DNA of 64,000 bases from MPNP01 sp026709725 (lineage in GTDB: Bacteria; Pseudomonadota; Alphaproteobacteria; Rhodobacterales; Rhodobacteraceae): positions 1,612,001-1,676,000 of the forward strand of contig OZ241384.1 in assembly GCA_965200805.1 (NCBI GenBank), given 5' to 3'. The notes beneath the pieces were generated by a model that worked only from the letters and a program-made list of their open reading frames with translations, had not been told where the DNA came from and did no database searches. Position 1 is the first letter of the stretch, and every line of letters starts with the position of its first letter. Positions 8,475 to 18,726 of the stretch are shown piece after piece. A program made the position numbers and the translations under genes.

Positions 8475-9017
8475 TTGATGTTGCGTCCGCCCCGTTGGCG
8501 GGACTATCCGGCCTGGGCACGGCTGCGGCGCACAAGCCGGTCATTTCTGACCCCGTGGGAGCCAGCCTGGAAGGAGGGGCATCTGACCTTTGCATCGTAT
8601 TGGATCCGGGTGCGCCTTTCACGCCGATCCATTCGTAACAATGAGGCATTTCCGTTTTTTATCTTCAAGCGTGCGAGCGGAGAGCTGATCGGCAGTGTGG
8701 TTCTGGAGAACATCCGGGGTGGACCCGCCCGTGCCTGCAGTCTCGGCTACTGGGTCGGCAGGGATCATGCCTCCCGGGGCTTTATGAGCGAGGCCATCCC
8801 GGCGGTGGTGAACTTCGCTTTCGATGCGGATATCAGCAGGGTGGAAGCGGCCTGTCTGCCGGACAACATGCCCTCCCGCCGCGTGCTTGAGAAATCAGGG
8901 TTTACCTGCGAGGGAATCGCCGGTGGCTATTTGCAGATCGCTGGACGGTGGCGTGACCATGCCCTCTATGCCAAAATGCGTTCTGATCGAACAGATTCGC
9001 ATACAGAGGGATCGTGA
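8475..9017 (+). CDS. GNAT acetyltransferase, RimJ-type
   Basis: The protein has the RimJ/RimL-like GNAT fold: TERLMLRPPRWRDYPAW near the start, LGYWVGRDHASRGFMSEA (acetyl-CoA loop) and the C-terminal NMPSRRVLEKSGF signature. The start is uncertain: TTG 8475 or ATG 8478 fit the frame, but family similarity (ITTERL) extends a few codons upstream, so a non-ATG start closer to 8450 is possible. It sits 26 bases after the M16 peptidase, an association common in alphaproteobacteria. The substrate is unknown; N-terminal protein acetylation is the family precedent. Confidence 0.85.
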   Translation: MMLRPPRWRDYPAWARLRRTSRSFLTPWEPAWKEGHLTFASYWIRVRLSRRSIRNNEAFPFFIFKRASGELIGSVVLENIRGGPARACSLGYWVGRDHASRGFMSEAIPAVVNFAFDADISRVEAACLPDNMPSRRVLEKSGFTCEGIAGGYLQIAGRWRDHALYAKMRSDRTDSHTEGS

Positions 9018-9019
9018 CC

Positions 9020-10462
9020 ATGGTATTTTCCGCACTCAATGCTGTCACTGACAGGTTCCGCCAGACTCTTTCCACCCGGATTCCGACAGCGTCCATCGGA
9101 GACTATGGTCCACGATTTGGTGAGGATCCCCGGGGGCGTTATGTCTGCGATGATGCGCTCCTGATCCAGCCGGCATGCGTCGATGAGGTCGCAACACTGC
9201 TGAAACTCTGCAATGAGGCCCGTGTTCCGGTTGTCCCGCATGGTGGCGGGACAGGTCTCGTGGGCGGCCAGATCGGGCATGATCTTCCAAAACCTGTGGT
9301 GCTCTCCCTGCATCGCATGAACACCATACGCGATCTCTCTGCAGCTGATTATTCAATGACGGCTGAGGCGGGCTGTATCCTTGAAGATGTCCAGATGCGG
9401 GCAGAAGCGGCAGATCTCTCCTATCCCATCTCGATCCCATCGCGCGGCTCGTGCCAGGTTGGTGGACTCATGGCGACCAATGCCGGTGGGAGTGGTGCTC
9501 TGCGCTATGGATCGGTCCGGGACCGGTGCCTTGGTCTCGAAGCGGTCTTTGCCGATGGTTCTGTCTGGAGCAGGCTTGAGCCCCTGCACAAGGACAATCA
9601 TGGGTATGATCTGAGACACCTTCTGATCGGTTCGGAGGGAACGCTGGCGGTGATCACGGCCGCCACTCTCAAACTGCATCACCGGGCCGGGTCGCAGTTG
9701 GCCTGCTTTCTGGTCCTCCGTGATCTTGACGGGGCCCTGGAGGCTCTGAATGCATTCCGTCTTGCTGCCCATTCCAGCCTTGCCGCGTTCGAGCTCATCA
9801 GTGGGGTCGGTCTTGAATATCTGCTTGCGACAGGTTTGCAGGAAACCCTCCCGGTCACGCCGATTCCGGAATGGGCTGCAATGATCATGATTGACAATCA
9901 TGACGATGATGGGCGTCAACGAACCGAGACGATTGTCAGTGGCTTGCTGGAACGTGGACATGTTGTTGATGGCACAATCGCAGCCTCTGCGCGTCAGACG
10001 GCACAGATCTGGGCAATTCGGGAGTTGATTCCGGAAGCCAACAAGCGGACCGGCCCGCTTGTCTCGCATGATATTTCCGTACCGATCAGTGCCCTCAACC
10101 GCTTCATCCCGGATGCAGCAGGGGCCCTTGCCAAACTTGGCCCCTACCGGGTCAATTGCTTCGGCCACTACGGTGACGGAAACCTGCATTACAATGTTTT
10201 CCCGCCTTTACACCCATCAGACAGGGAGACCGCCGCCACAGACTCCGCAGTCAGGGATCGTGAGCGCGAGATTGTGTCCGACTGCATCTGTGAACGTGTC
10301 GGGGCCTATGGCGGGTCAATTGCAGCTGAGCATGGAACAGGCCGGATGAAGGCGACCCGGCTCCGTGATGAAGGAGATCCCACCTTCTACCGGGTGGTCA
10401 AATCAATCAAACAGACACTTGACCCGCACGGCATTCTCAATCCGGGTGCAGTCATTGTGTGA
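9020..10462 (+). CDS. FAD-linked 2-hydroxyacid dehydrogenase (GlcD/D2HGDH type)
   Basis: A 480-residue flavoprotein of the FAD_binding_4 plus FAD-oxidase C family, which oxidises D-2-hydroxyacids such as D-lactate, glycolate or D-2-hydroxyglutarate. The FAD-binding segment PVVPHGGGTGLVGGQ, the MATNAGGSGALRYGSVRD loop and the C-terminal metal/substrate motif HYGDGNLHYNVFPP, with EHGTGRMK further on, are all present. ATG 9020 is preferred to GTG 9014 because AGAGGG lies nine bases upstream. It is the last gene of the COX3-thrC run. Which hydroxyacid is used cannot be told. Confidence 0.9.
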   Translation: MVFSALNAVTDRFRQTLSTRIPTASIGDYGPRFGEDPRGRYVCDDALLIQPACVDEVATLLKLCNEARVPVVPHGGGTGLVGGQIGHDLPKPVVLSLHRMNTIRDLSAADYSMTAEAGCILEDVQMRAEAADLSYPISIPSRGSCQVGGLMATNAGGSGALRYGSVRDRCLGLEAVFADGSVWSRLEPLHKDNHGYDLRHLLIGSEGTLAVITAATLKLHHRAGSQLACFLVLRDLDGALEALNAFRLAAHSSLAAFELISGVGLEYLLATGLQETLPVTPIPEWAAMIMIDNHDDDGRQRTETIVSGLLERGHVVDGTIAASARQTAQIWAIRELIPEANKRTGPLVSHDISVPISALNRFIPDAAGALAKLGPYRVNCFGHYGDGNLHYNVFPPLHPSDRETAATDSAVRDREREIVSDCICERVGAYGGSIAAEHGTGRMKATRLRDEGDPTFYRVVKSIKQTLDPHGILNPGAVIV

Positions 10463-10589
10463 TCCCGTGCGGAGACGGTATCCGGCGTACCGGTCCGTCA
10501 GCGGGCGGGACACGAACAAAGAGAGCGCATGAGTGACTCTCCATCATGCTGCAGGACGATCAGGGATTGGTTGTGGAGGTTGACCCGCG

Positions 10590-11096
10590 ATGACCACACT
10601 GTCTCCGATCCTGCCGTCTGATCATGAGAGTGTTGAGAGATTGTATGATCTCGCTTTCGGTCCGGGACGGTACGATTTGTCGTCCTACCGGTTGCGGGAA
10701 TCTCTCCCTGACATCGCAAGTCTGGCTCTCAAATCTGTTGATGGGGATGGCGGTCTTTGCGGCGCAATTCGATTCTGGCCAATCAGGATCGGGGACTGTG
10801 ACGGGATGCAGCTGTTGCTGGGACCGATTGCCGTTCACCCGACCCGGCAGGGCGAGGGGATCGGCTGCGCTCTGATTACAGAAGGTATCGACCGGGCCAG
10901 AAGGGCCGATTACCGGGCAATCGTTCTTGTCGGCGATGAGCCATATTACAGCCGGTTTGGTTTTCGGAAGGCGCCATCAGTCACCATGCCTGCACCGACG
11001 AACCCGGAACGGACATTGATGCTTGATTTCGCAGCCACCGGGACACAGCCCCTGATCGGGCCTGTGCGTCAATGGCGGGGAACGCATTCTGTCTGA
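10590..11096 (+). CDS. GNAT acetyltransferase, YhbS-like
   Basis: A 168-residue N-acetyltransferase. LLGPIAVHPTRQGEGIGCAL is the acetyl-CoA binding beta4-alpha3 motif, followed by LVGDEPYYSRFGFRKAP, typical of the YhbS-like branch. The 127-base gap after the dehydrogenase and the downstream convergent ptsP suggest it is separately transcribed. The substrate is unknown. Confidence 0.88.
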   Translation: MTTLSPILPSDHESVERLYDLAFGPGRYDLSSYRLRESLPDIASLALKSVDGDGGLCGAIRFWPIRIGDCDGMQLLLGPIAVHPTRQGEGIGCALITEGIDRARRADYRAIVLVGDEPYYSRFGFRKAPSVTMPAPTNPERTLMLDFAATGTQPLIGPVRQWRGTHSV

Positions 11097-11119
11097 TGGG
11101 CCGGATGTCTCCCGATGGG

Positions 11120-13396
11120 TCAGACATCCGCCTCGGACTGTTTGAGGAAAGCCCTGATCTGACGATCAACTGTGGTCTGACCCGCCCTGGTCGCATTGCT
11201 GACAAGGGAGGCGATCTCGGCAAGACTGACGTGAAGAAGTGCGTATTTTACGCGTCCAATTGATGAGGAGCGGAGTGAGAAATTGTGGACACCCATCGCA
11301 GCAAGGCTGACTGCCACGGCCGGCACCCCGGCATCCTCTCCACAGTAACTGACGCATGTCCCGTGCGTATGGCAGCGATCGGCAATCGTTTTAATGAAGG
11401 CCAGATAGCTGGTGTAGAGACTGTGGTAGCGGTAGCGGATCCGCTCGTTTTGGCGATCGGCAGCAAAAAAGAACTGCTTGAGATCATTCCCGCCGATGGA
11501 GACAAAATCGGTCAGGGTAAAGAACCGGTCTGGGGCAAAAGCGAGCGAGGGTGTTTCGAGCATGGCGCCGATTTCAACGGCCTCCGAGATCTCGTGTCCG
11601 GACTTTCGTTCCCTCTGGATTGTTGCGATGGCAAGATCACGGGCTTTGACAAATTCCATCAGGTCAGCCACCAGGGGAAACATGATCGCAAAGGGCCGCC
11701 CGTTGGCGCCGCGAATGAGTGACTGGATCTGCATGCGCAGGAGGCCGGGTTTGTCGAGTGAAATCCGCAAGGCGCGCCAGCCAAGCGCCGGGTTCGGTTC
11801 CTCATCCCTTTTGAGGTAGGGCAGAACCTTGTCAGAGCCGATATCAAGGGTTCGGAAGACAACGCGCCGCCCTTTGGCCGAATCAAGGACCCTGGAATAC
11901 TGTTCGGAAAGCTCGGATCGTGACGGAATGCTGTTCGCGGCCAGAAACCGCAACTCGGTGCGAAAGAGCCCAACACCTTCGCCTCCGGAACGCTCAAGAT
12001 TGGGCAGGTCATCAAGCAGACCGGCATTGATGCTGAGGCCGATGCGGATGCCATCGCGTGTTATGGCGGGCTTGTCCCGGATTTGCGTGTAGACAGCTTC
12101 CAGATCCGCGGCCATCTCGATACGGTTGCGGATGGCTGCCGTGATCAGATCATCAGGCCTGAGGTGAACAGAGCCGCGTTCGGCATCAAGGCAGATCGGA
12201 TCCCCGTCGAGGGCTTCCGTGGTGATGTCATCGACATGGATAAGCAGCGGAATTGCCATGGAGCGTGCAATGATCGTGGCATGGGAGCCGATGGATCCCT
12301 CCTCCAGAATGATCCCCTTCAGACCCCGTCCATATTCAAGGAGTTCAGCTGGTCCGATATTGCGCGCCACCAGGATGGGATTGTCCGGAATGTCCTTGTC
12401 CGCTGGCTGACTTTTGCCTGTGATAATGCGCAAAAGACGATTGAACAGATCATCAAGATCGTGCAGCCGGTCCCGCAGATAGGGGTCGGAAGACTTCTCC
12501 ATCCGGCTGCGGGCTTCGGTCTGTTCCATCTCAACCGCGGCCTCGGCGGAAAGGCCGGTGCGAATATTCCCTTCCATTCGCCTGACCCAACCGGCTGAGT
12601 TGGCAAACATCCGATAGGTTTCCAGGATCTCTCGCTGCTCATGTATTGATGCTGCCGTCGGACCGTCAAGCAGGTCATCAACAGTCCCGCGCAGGGTCCG
12701 GATGGCATCGTCGAGGCGCTGGAGCTCAACCCCGGGATTCTCGGCAACGGGGTTGGTGATGACTACCCGGGGCTCATGCCGGAGAACACGGCCCTCAGCC
12801 AGACCTTCATGGGCGATGACGGCATCGTAGGTGACCGGCTGCGTATGCATGCGTGAAAGAGCCTGCCCTTCGCCGGTAATGATGCCGGTCTCACGCATCT
12901 CGGCAATCACTGTGGCCACGACGGCAAGCGTGTTGACAACATCGCTTGCAAAGGCTTCCGCCTCCGTGCTTTGAACGACCAGGACACCCAGCATCTGGCC
13001 AAGACGCTGGATTGGCACGCCGAGGAATGAGGAGTAGCGCTCTTCACCCGTTTCCTCAAGATAGCGAAAGCCGCTTTCCTCCTGGGCGTTTGCAGCGTTG
13101 ATGATGATGCGTTCCCGCGAAATCCGCCCGACCAGCCCTTCAGACGTATTCAATCGCGACTGATGGACTGCTTCTGAACGCAGGCCTGTTGTCGCGCAGA
13201 GCTCCAGTGTGGTCTCATCAAGATGAAGATAGATTGAGCAGACCTCGACTCCAATCGTCCCGGCGACGACATTGGTGATCAGATCAAGGCGCTGCTGACC
13301 GTCACCGGCACTGGCCAGCGCATCATTGAGCCGAAGCAGGAGATTCTGGGATCGGGCGTCCGGGGCCGGATCCGGTGTGTGCTCATCCCGGGTCAT
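11120..13396 (-). CDS. ptsP: phosphoenolpyruvate-protein phosphotransferase, nitrogen PTS enzyme I
   Basis: This 758-residue protein is enzyme I-Ntr: an N-terminal GAF domain (about residues 20-165, ITNVVAGTIGVEVCSIYLHL onwards) followed by the enzyme I core. The core has the phosphohistidine segment EGSIGSHATIIARSM, the PEP-binding FRTELRFLA region and the C-terminal SIGGNDLKQFFFAADR motif. It transfers phosphate from PEP to NPr, feeding a regulatory phosphorelay rather than sugar uptake. The start overlaps the lysC stop by four bases, the usual lysC-ptsP arrangement in alphaproteobacteria. NPr and EIIA-Ntr are not in the window. Confidence 0.95.
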   Translation of the reverse strand: MTRDEHTPDPAPDARSQNLLLRLNDALASAGDGQQRLDLITNVVAGTIGVEVCSIYLHLDETTLELCATTGLRSEAVHQSRLNTSEGLVGRISRERIIINAANAQEESGFRYLEETGEERYSSFLGVPIQRLGQMLGVLVVQSTEAEAFASDVVNTLAVVATVIAEMRETGIITGEGQALSRMHTQPVTYDAVIAHEGLAEGRVLRHEPRVVITNPVAENPGVELQRLDDAIRTLRGTVDDLLDGPTAASIHEQREILETYRMFANSAGWVRRMEGNIRTGLSAEAAVEMEQTEARSRMEKSSDPYLRDRLHDLDDLFNRLLRIITGKSQPADKDIPDNPILVARNIGPAELLEYGRGLKGIILEEGSIGSHATIIARSMAIPLLIHVDDITTEALDGDPICLDAERGSVHLRPDDLITAAIRNRIEMAADLEAVYTQIRDKPAITRDGIRIGLSINAGLLDDLPNLERSGGEGVGLFRTELRFLAANSIPSRSELSEQYSRVLDSAKGRRVVFRTLDIGSDKVLPYLKRDEEPNPALGWRALRISLDKPGLLRMQIQSLIRGANGRPFAIMFPLVADLMEFVKARDLAIATIQRERKSGHEISEAVEIGAMLETPSLAFAPDRFFTLTDFVSIGGNDLKQFFFAADRQNERIRYRYHSLYTSYLAFIKTIADRCHTHGTCVSYCGEDAGVPAVAVSLAAMGVHNFSLRSSSIGRVKYALLHVSLAEIASLVSNATRAGQTTVDRQIRAFLKQSEADV

Positions 13397-14619
13397 TTCT
13401 GATGCAATCCGAATTCCTCGTGCAGAGTCCTGACGGCGAGCTCCATGTATTTCCTGTCGACAAGAACCGAGATCTTGATTTCAGAGGTGGAAATCACCTT
13501 GATGTTGATTCCCTCGCGACCGAGTGCGGCGAACATCTTGGCCGCGATCCCCGACTGCGTCCGCATACCAATCCCGACCACCGAGACCTTGCAGACGGAC
13601 TCATCGCACAGGAGGCCGGCGACATTAAGGTCGCCCCTGCCCTGCAGCAGCTCAATCGCAGATCGGGCCTTGGCGATATCTTCGACCGGGCAGGAGAAGG
13701 TAATATCAGTGCGTTTGTCTTCAGCGATGTTCTGAACGATCATATCCACATTAATGTCATGATTGGCAAGAGCGGTAAAAATCAGAGCCGCAATTCCCGG
13801 CCGGTCGGCTACGGATTGCAGGGTAACCTTGGCTTCATCGCGCGAATGCGCGATGCCTGATATGGTTCGTGTTTCCATGTGTGTCTCCTCATCGGTGACA
13901 TATGTTCCCGGTTGACCGGTATAGCTTGACAGGACATGAACGGGCACACGATGGCGCATCGCCAGTTCCACTGAACGGGTCTGGAGAACCTTGGAGCCCA
14001 GAGATGCCAGTTCCAGCATTTCCTCATAGGAGATATGCTCAAGTTTGCGGGCTGTCTTCACAACCCGTGGATCAGCGGTAAAAACCCCATCAACATCGGT
14101 ATAGATCATGCAGCGTGCCCGATCGAATGCTGCTGCAAAGGCCACGGCTGTCAGATCGGAGCCGCCGCGTCCCAGTGTTGTGATCCTGCCATCGGAGCTG
14201 ACACCCTGGAAGCCGGCAATCACGGCGACTTCCATACCATCGGCAAAACGGGCATCAAGCCGGTCTCTTTCAATATCCAGAATCCGGGCAGCACCATGCA
14301 CTGAGCTTGTGCGGACGGGGACCTGCCATCCCTGCCAACTGCGGGCCGAGACACCCATGGTCTGCAGGATCAGGGCCAGAAGTGCACTGGTGACATTCTC
14401 GCCTGTGGCCAGAACGTTGTCATACTCACGGGCATCAAAGACCGATGACACGGATCTGACCAGTTCCGCAAGGCGATTGGTCTCGCCTGCCATTGCCGAG
14501 ACCACCGCAATCACAGGCGTGTTGTCATCAACTGCCTGCCTGATGAATCGGGCAGCCTTCTGCATCTTCCCGATTGTGGCAACCGAGGTGCCACCAAATT
14601 TCATTACGACCGGTGTCAT
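13393..14619 (-). CDS. lysC: aspartate kinase
   Basis: The 408-residue protein catalyses the first step from aspartate to lysine, threonine and methionine. KFGGTSVATIGKM at the N-terminus is the aspartokinase nucleotide signature, GFQGVSSDGRITTLGRGGSD is the substrate loop, and two C-terminal ACT domains (from about residue 260) give amino-acid feedback control. Length fits the class without a fused homoserine dehydrogenase. It is translationally coupled to ptsP downstream. Together with thrC 8 kb away, two steps of the threonine pathway are in this window. Confidence 0.96.
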   Translation of the reverse strand: MTPVVMKFGGTSVATIGKMQKAARFIRQAVDDNTPVIAVVSAMAGETNRLAELVRSVSSVFDAREYDNVLATGENVTSALLALILQTMGVSARSWQGWQVPVRTSSVHGAARILDIERDRLDARFADGMEVAVIAGFQGVSSDGRITTLGRGGSDLTAVAFAAAFDRARCMIYTDVDGVFTADPRVVKTARKLEHISYEEMLELASLGSKVLQTRSVELAMRHRVPVHVLSSYTGQPGTYVTDEETHMETRTISGIAHSRDEAKVTLQSVADRPGIAALIFTALANHDINVDMIVQNIAEDKRTDITFSCPVEDIAKARSAIELLQGRGDLNVAGLLCDESVCKVSVVGIGMRTQSGIAAKMFAALGREGINIKVISTSEIKISVLVDRKYMELAVRTLHEEFGLHQK

Positions 14620-14752
14620 GGAGATTGCATGTTCCTGACCTGTCCACCTGTCGGGAATCTACAAGTCCCATCACCAATGACAACCCTTCACGTCAGAGCG
14701 CAATCAGCCAGCATCCGCTGCGCGTCCTCAGGCTGCCGATCAGGTTGCCTGA

Positions 14753-15187
14753 TCAGTGTGTGTTCACCCGGTCCGACCATGGCAGCGGCAGTACACCAAT
14801 CCCCTCCTCAATCAGTGCCCGTGCCTCCTTGAGATGCGACTCCCCCCTGATTGGCCGATGCGGGGCATCGCCCTTGGCAATGGCCCGTGCCTCCCTGGCA
14901 AATTGCCGACCAACATCTTCGGAATTCTTTTCGATTTCCTGCCGCAATTCGTGCACCGCTGCCTCAAGGCGGGTCAGCGGTTCAGCCAGATCAATCCGGC
15001 CCTTCTTCTCCCCGGTCTTCGTCCGCTTGGCCACCTGGGGCGCCATCATGGATTTCTCAACCCCGGATGATCCGCAAATCGGACAGGACAGCATTCCCGC
15101 TTTCTTCAGTTGACGGAACGCCTCACTCGACTGAAACCAACTGTCGTAGTCATGGTCATTATCACATTGCAACGAATAACGGATCAT
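14753..15187 (-). CDS. DUF1178 family protein
   Basis: A 144-residue protein starting MIRYSLQCDNDHDYDSWF, with CPICGSSGVEKSMMAP forming one half of a zinc-ribbon-like pattern and a C-terminal helical region ending EEGIGVLPLPW. This is the DUF1178 signature, a conserved alphaproteobacterial family of unknown function. I chose the ATG at 15187; the longer frame upstream is not conserved. Confidence 0.88.
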   Translation of the reverse strand: MIRYSLQCDNDHDYDSWFQSSEAFRQLKKAGMLSCPICGSSGVEKSMMAPQVAKRTKTGEKKGRIDLAEPLTRLEAAVHELRQEIEKNSEDVGRQFAREARAIAKGDAPHRPIRGESHLKEARALIEEGIGVLPLPWSDRVNTH

Positions 15188-15622
15188 GATGTTCCTCTCC
15201 GCATCGCACCATCGATTTTCATCCAGAACGATCACTGTGCCCAAGCAGCATATCGCATCCACTCCTGCAAAGGAAGCAAGGCAGGCGGCAGGCATGGCCA
15301 GGATGTACAGCCGGTGCCCAGCTCCATGTCTGCGAAAAACGCAATCAAGAGATGTCCATCATGGAAAATGGAATGATTTCCCGGATCATGATCAGGCGCA
15401 CCTGCAGATCTGCCCGCTTGGGGAGGCGGTGTTTCCGGAGTGACCTGCCACTGGCCTGAATAGATGGTGCCCCGCGTGATTTGCACCGGATGGGTTCCGA
15501 TGTCGACGGGGGACAATCCGTGCACTCCCATGGACGCACTCCAGAGGCGGCGATTGCAGCGGGCGACGCCCGGTCAAACCTTGACCCGGCGGGACCGGGC
15601 GGCTGCATGTCCGGTATGAGTG

Positions 15623-15828
15623 ATGGGCAGTGCGCTGGCGGTCGCTGAACTGAGAGGCGACATCAGAGCTGTTCGTGGGGAGACTGAAGCCATGGAAGCA
15701 CGGATTGATGCGAGTCTGGCCCGCCTGGAGTCGGGCATGGATGCCGCAAGGCGTGAGATGCGGCTGATTTTGCCATGATTGCCAGTGTCGCGATCGGTTT
15801 CACAGTGTTCGGGTTTGTGGCGACCTGA
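15623..15828 (+). pseudogene. frameshifted small coiled-coil/membrane protein
   Basis: From ATG 15623 a frame reads AVAELRGDIRAVRGETEAME and then ARIDASLARLESGMDAARRE before a stop at 15776. A second frame starting at the overlapping ATG 15775 gives the expected membrane segment (MIASVAIGFTVFGFVAT). Joining them with a one-base correction recreates a homologue of the intact protein at 34665-34943. The remainder of 15188-16233 shows no gene I can support. Confidence 0.55.
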
Positions 15829-16233
15829 CCCGAGGAGCCCTCTGGACGGAGGGGTTCTTCCTGTGACCCCCGTCCATCTCACCCCGCTGCTTCGTGGATA
15901 CAGTTCATACGGCATCTGCACAGGGCGGCCCGACGGGCTGGTCGGCGTGACAGCAGACGCCCGGGGAACGATCTGCCGGGTTCACATCACGGTCATGATT
16001 GCGCAAGGCGGCATCGGTCTGTGCGAGGGAGTCATTCCTGCACCATGTGTCTCAACATCCCCGACTGGCCCTGGCGGCATTCGTTGATGGCAGACTTGTG
16101 ATTGCTGACGATCACCGGATTTCGCCTGATCGGGGGTCCGACGGACCAGAATCGGGCTCAAATTGCCAGGCATGATTGTATTTGGTATACCGCACGCAGC
16201 ATAACGACCGGGATGGGACAGTGACGGTGGGAT

Positions 16234-16940
16234 ATGGGCGATGTGATTGCACTCGGTCCGATTGACGGAGTGACGTTCAAGGAGAGAATCTGCCGAGAGT
16301 TGCGGACTGCGATCCTGACGATGGATATCTGTGGCCGGGCGGTCTCATTGCGGCTTGATGGACGGCTGATGGCTGAACAGATGGGATCTTCCGGATGCCG
16401 CTGCGGGAAGCACTGGTTCGGCTGGAGAACGAGGGTATCGTTGAGATTCGATCCCGGCGTGGTGGGCATGCTGTCAGGCGCGGCATTGATGAGGTGGTCG
16501 CGTTGATTGCGGTCTGGGCGGCCCTTGAATGTATGGCGGCCCGACTGGCGTGCGCCCATGCGTGTGATGATGAGATTGAGGCCCTGGCCAAAATCAGCCG
16601 GAGTGACACATCTGATCGGACCCGGATGCAGATCGATGAATACCCGGAGGACAACATCCGGTTCCATCGCCGCATTCCGGAGCTGTCAGGCTGCAGGGTG
16701 GCAACCGAGATGGGCAGGGACCTGTTTGTCAAACTTGAACCGGTACGACGGCATGCGATGCAGGATGCGACACGGACCGGGCGGTCAATTGTCGACCATC
16801 CGGATATTGTGAGCGCCCTGATGGCCCGAGGCGCTGATCGGGCTGAACGGCCTGTTCGTGATCATGCACTGCGACTCGGAGATTGCATCAGCAGGACCCG
16901 GCACCCGTTGAAGATCTGTCCTGATGAGAATGGAGGATAG
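16234..16940 (+). pseudogene. GntR/FadR-family transcriptional regulator, frameshifted
   Basis: The N-terminal winged-helix part (FKERICRELRTAILTMDI ... AEQMG) is in one frame and the rest (MPLREALVRLENEGIVEIRS onward) in another. Inserting one base near 16385 restores the classic 'AEQMGIS.MPLREALVRLE' helix-turn-helix. The C-terminal part resembles an FCD effector domain (IRFHRRIPELSGC, RSIVDHPDIVSALMARG). It lies directly before the formyl-CoA cluster in the same direction, so it was probably the local regulator. The shift could be a true mutation or a sequence error. Confidence 0.7.
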
Positions 16941-16941
16941 C

Positions 16942-18675
16942 ATGACAACGCCCTCGGCGACGGCCCATGACACATTGGCCAGGAAAAGCAGTGATGATCA
17001 AATCGTCTCCGGCGGCAGGCTTGTCGCCAAGGCTTTGCGGAACGAAGGTGTCGATACCGTGTTCACCCTGTGCGGTGGCCACATCATCGATATCTATGAT
17101 GGTTGCATCGACGAAGGGATTCGGATTGTCGATGTCCGGCACGAACAGACCGCGGCGCATGCGGCTGACGGTTACGCCCGGCAGACGGGCAGGCTTGGCT
17201 GTATTGTCACCACCGCCGGACCAGGGTGCACGAATGCGGTCACCGGCGTGGCCACGGCATTCCGTTCCGAAAGTCCGATCCTGCACATCGGTGGCCAGTC
17301 CTCACTCACGCAGCACAGGATGGGATCGCTCCAGGATCTGCCGCACGTGGACATGATGACACCGATTACGAAGTTTGCTGCGGGGGTGTTCTCGACCGAG
17401 CGGATCGCTGACATGATTTCGATGGCGGCCCGTGAAAGTTTTGCCGGAGCGTATGGACCCAGTTATCTTGAAATACCACGGGATATTCTGGATGCCGAGA
17501 TACCGCTCGCAGAGGCCCGTATTCCGGCACCGGGCAGCTATCGGGCGTCAGTTCGTTCAGTTGGGGATCCCGATGATATTGAACGTCTGGCCGACATTCT
17601 GGTCAATGCGGAGCGGCCTGCCGCCCTCTTTGGACAACAGGTCTGGGCGTCCCGTTCGCTTCACGAATGCATCGACTTCGTCAGGGCACTCAACATTCCG
17701 GCCTACATGAACGGTGCAGCGCGCGGGATGATGAAGCAGGGTGATCCCCATCATTTTGACCGGACCCGATCGGACGCTTTCAAGAATGCCGATGTCATCC
17801 TGATCGTCGGAACACCGTTTGATTTTCGCATGGGTTATGGCAACCGAATCCAGGTCCCGACTCTGGTTCAGATTGATCTTGACTATCGCACCGTTGGCAG
17901 GAACCGTGACATTACCCTCGGTCTCAGTGGACATCCCGGTGCCATCCTTGCACGGGTTGCAAGCGCAGCATCAGGCCGGCTGAAGACAGACAGGCAGCAG
18001 TTGCGCCGGCAATGGATGCGGGAGTTGCAGGTGATTGAGGAGTCAAAACTCAAGGCACTGATGCCACTCTTTACCACCGACCAATCGCCCATTCATCCCT
18101 ATCGTCTGGCATGGGAGATCAACGAATTCCTCGGTGACGATACAATCTATATCGGTGATGGCGGTGATGTGGTGACGATCTCGGCTCAGGCGGTCCGGCC
18201 ACGGCAGCCGGGTCAATGGATGGACCCCGGAGCTCTTGGGTCGCTTGGTGTTGGCACCGGTTTCGCCATGGCTGCCAAGCTCGCCCACCCTGCCAAGGAG
18301 GTTGTCTGTCTGTATGGTGATGGCTCGTTTGGCATGACGGCGTTCGATATGGAGACGGCGCAGCGTTTCGGTGCCCCCTATCTTGCCGTTGTCGGAAACA
18401 ATTCGGCCATGAACCAGATACGCTATGGCCAGATTGCAAAATACGGTGCCAATCGTGGTGATATCGGCAACAAGCTCGGTGATGTTGAATTTGGCAAGTT
18501 TGGGGAAATGATTGGCGGTTATGGGGAAGAGGTGCGGGATGCAGCGGAGCTTGGGCCGGCCCTGCAGCGGGCGCGGGAGGAAATTGCGCGCACTGGCAAC
18601 TGCGCAGTGGTCAATGTCTGGATTGACCCGGATGAATATGCTCCGGGCACCAAGCGTCAGACAATGTACAAATAG
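16942..18675 (+). CDS. ThDP-dependent acyl-CoA lyase/decarboxylase (oxalyl-CoA decarboxylase or 2-hydroxyacyl-CoA lyase-like)
   Basis: A 577-residue enzyme of the acetolactate synthase superfamily. The activating glutamate lies in RHEQTAAHAADGYAR (about E68), and the diphosphate/Mg motif is GDGSFGMTAFDMETAQRFG with the later NN pair. No FAD-type quinone signature was noticed. The 'GGHIIDIYDGC' start and 'GTPFDFRMGYG' segment look closer to 2-hydroxyacyl-CoA lyases than to the classical Oxalobacter decarboxylase. Its neighbour is formyl-CoA transferase, so a formyl-CoA-producing reaction is the best inference: oxalyl-CoA to formyl-CoA plus CO2, or cleavage of a 2-hydroxyacyl-CoA. ATG 16942 is preferred because GGAGGA lies five bases upstream. 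Confidence 0.8.
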   Translation: MTTPSATAHDTLARKSSDDQIVSGGRLVAKALRNEGVDTVFTLCGGHIIDIYDGCIDEGIRIVDVRHEQTAAHAADGYARQTGRLGCIVTTAGPGCTNAVTGVATAFRSESPILHIGGQSSLTQHRMGSLQDLPHVDMMTPITKFAAGVFSTERIADMISMAARESFAGAYGPSYLEIPRDILDAEIPLAEARIPAPGSYRASVRSVGDPDDIERLADILVNAERPAALFGQQVWASRSLHECIDFVRALNIPAYMNGAARGMMKQGDPHHFDRTRSDAFKNADVILIVGTPFDFRMGYGNRIQVPTLVQIDLDYRTVGRNRDITLGLSGHPGAILARVASAASGRLKTDRQQLRRQWMRELQVIEESKLKALMPLFTTDQSPIHPYRLAWEINEFLGDDTIYIGDGGDVVTISAQAVRPRQPGQWMDPGALGSLGVGTGFAMAAKLAHPAKEVVCLYGDGSFGMTAFDMETAQRFGAPYLAVVGNNSAMNQIRYGQIAKYGANRGDIGNKLGDVEFGKFGEMIGGYGEEVRDAAELGPALQRAREEIARTGNCAVVNVWIDPDEYAPGTKRQTMYK

Positions 18676-18726
18676 CGGGGAGGCCTGCACAATGATAAGG
18701 GAAGGAATCATGATGAGGGAGGGGGC

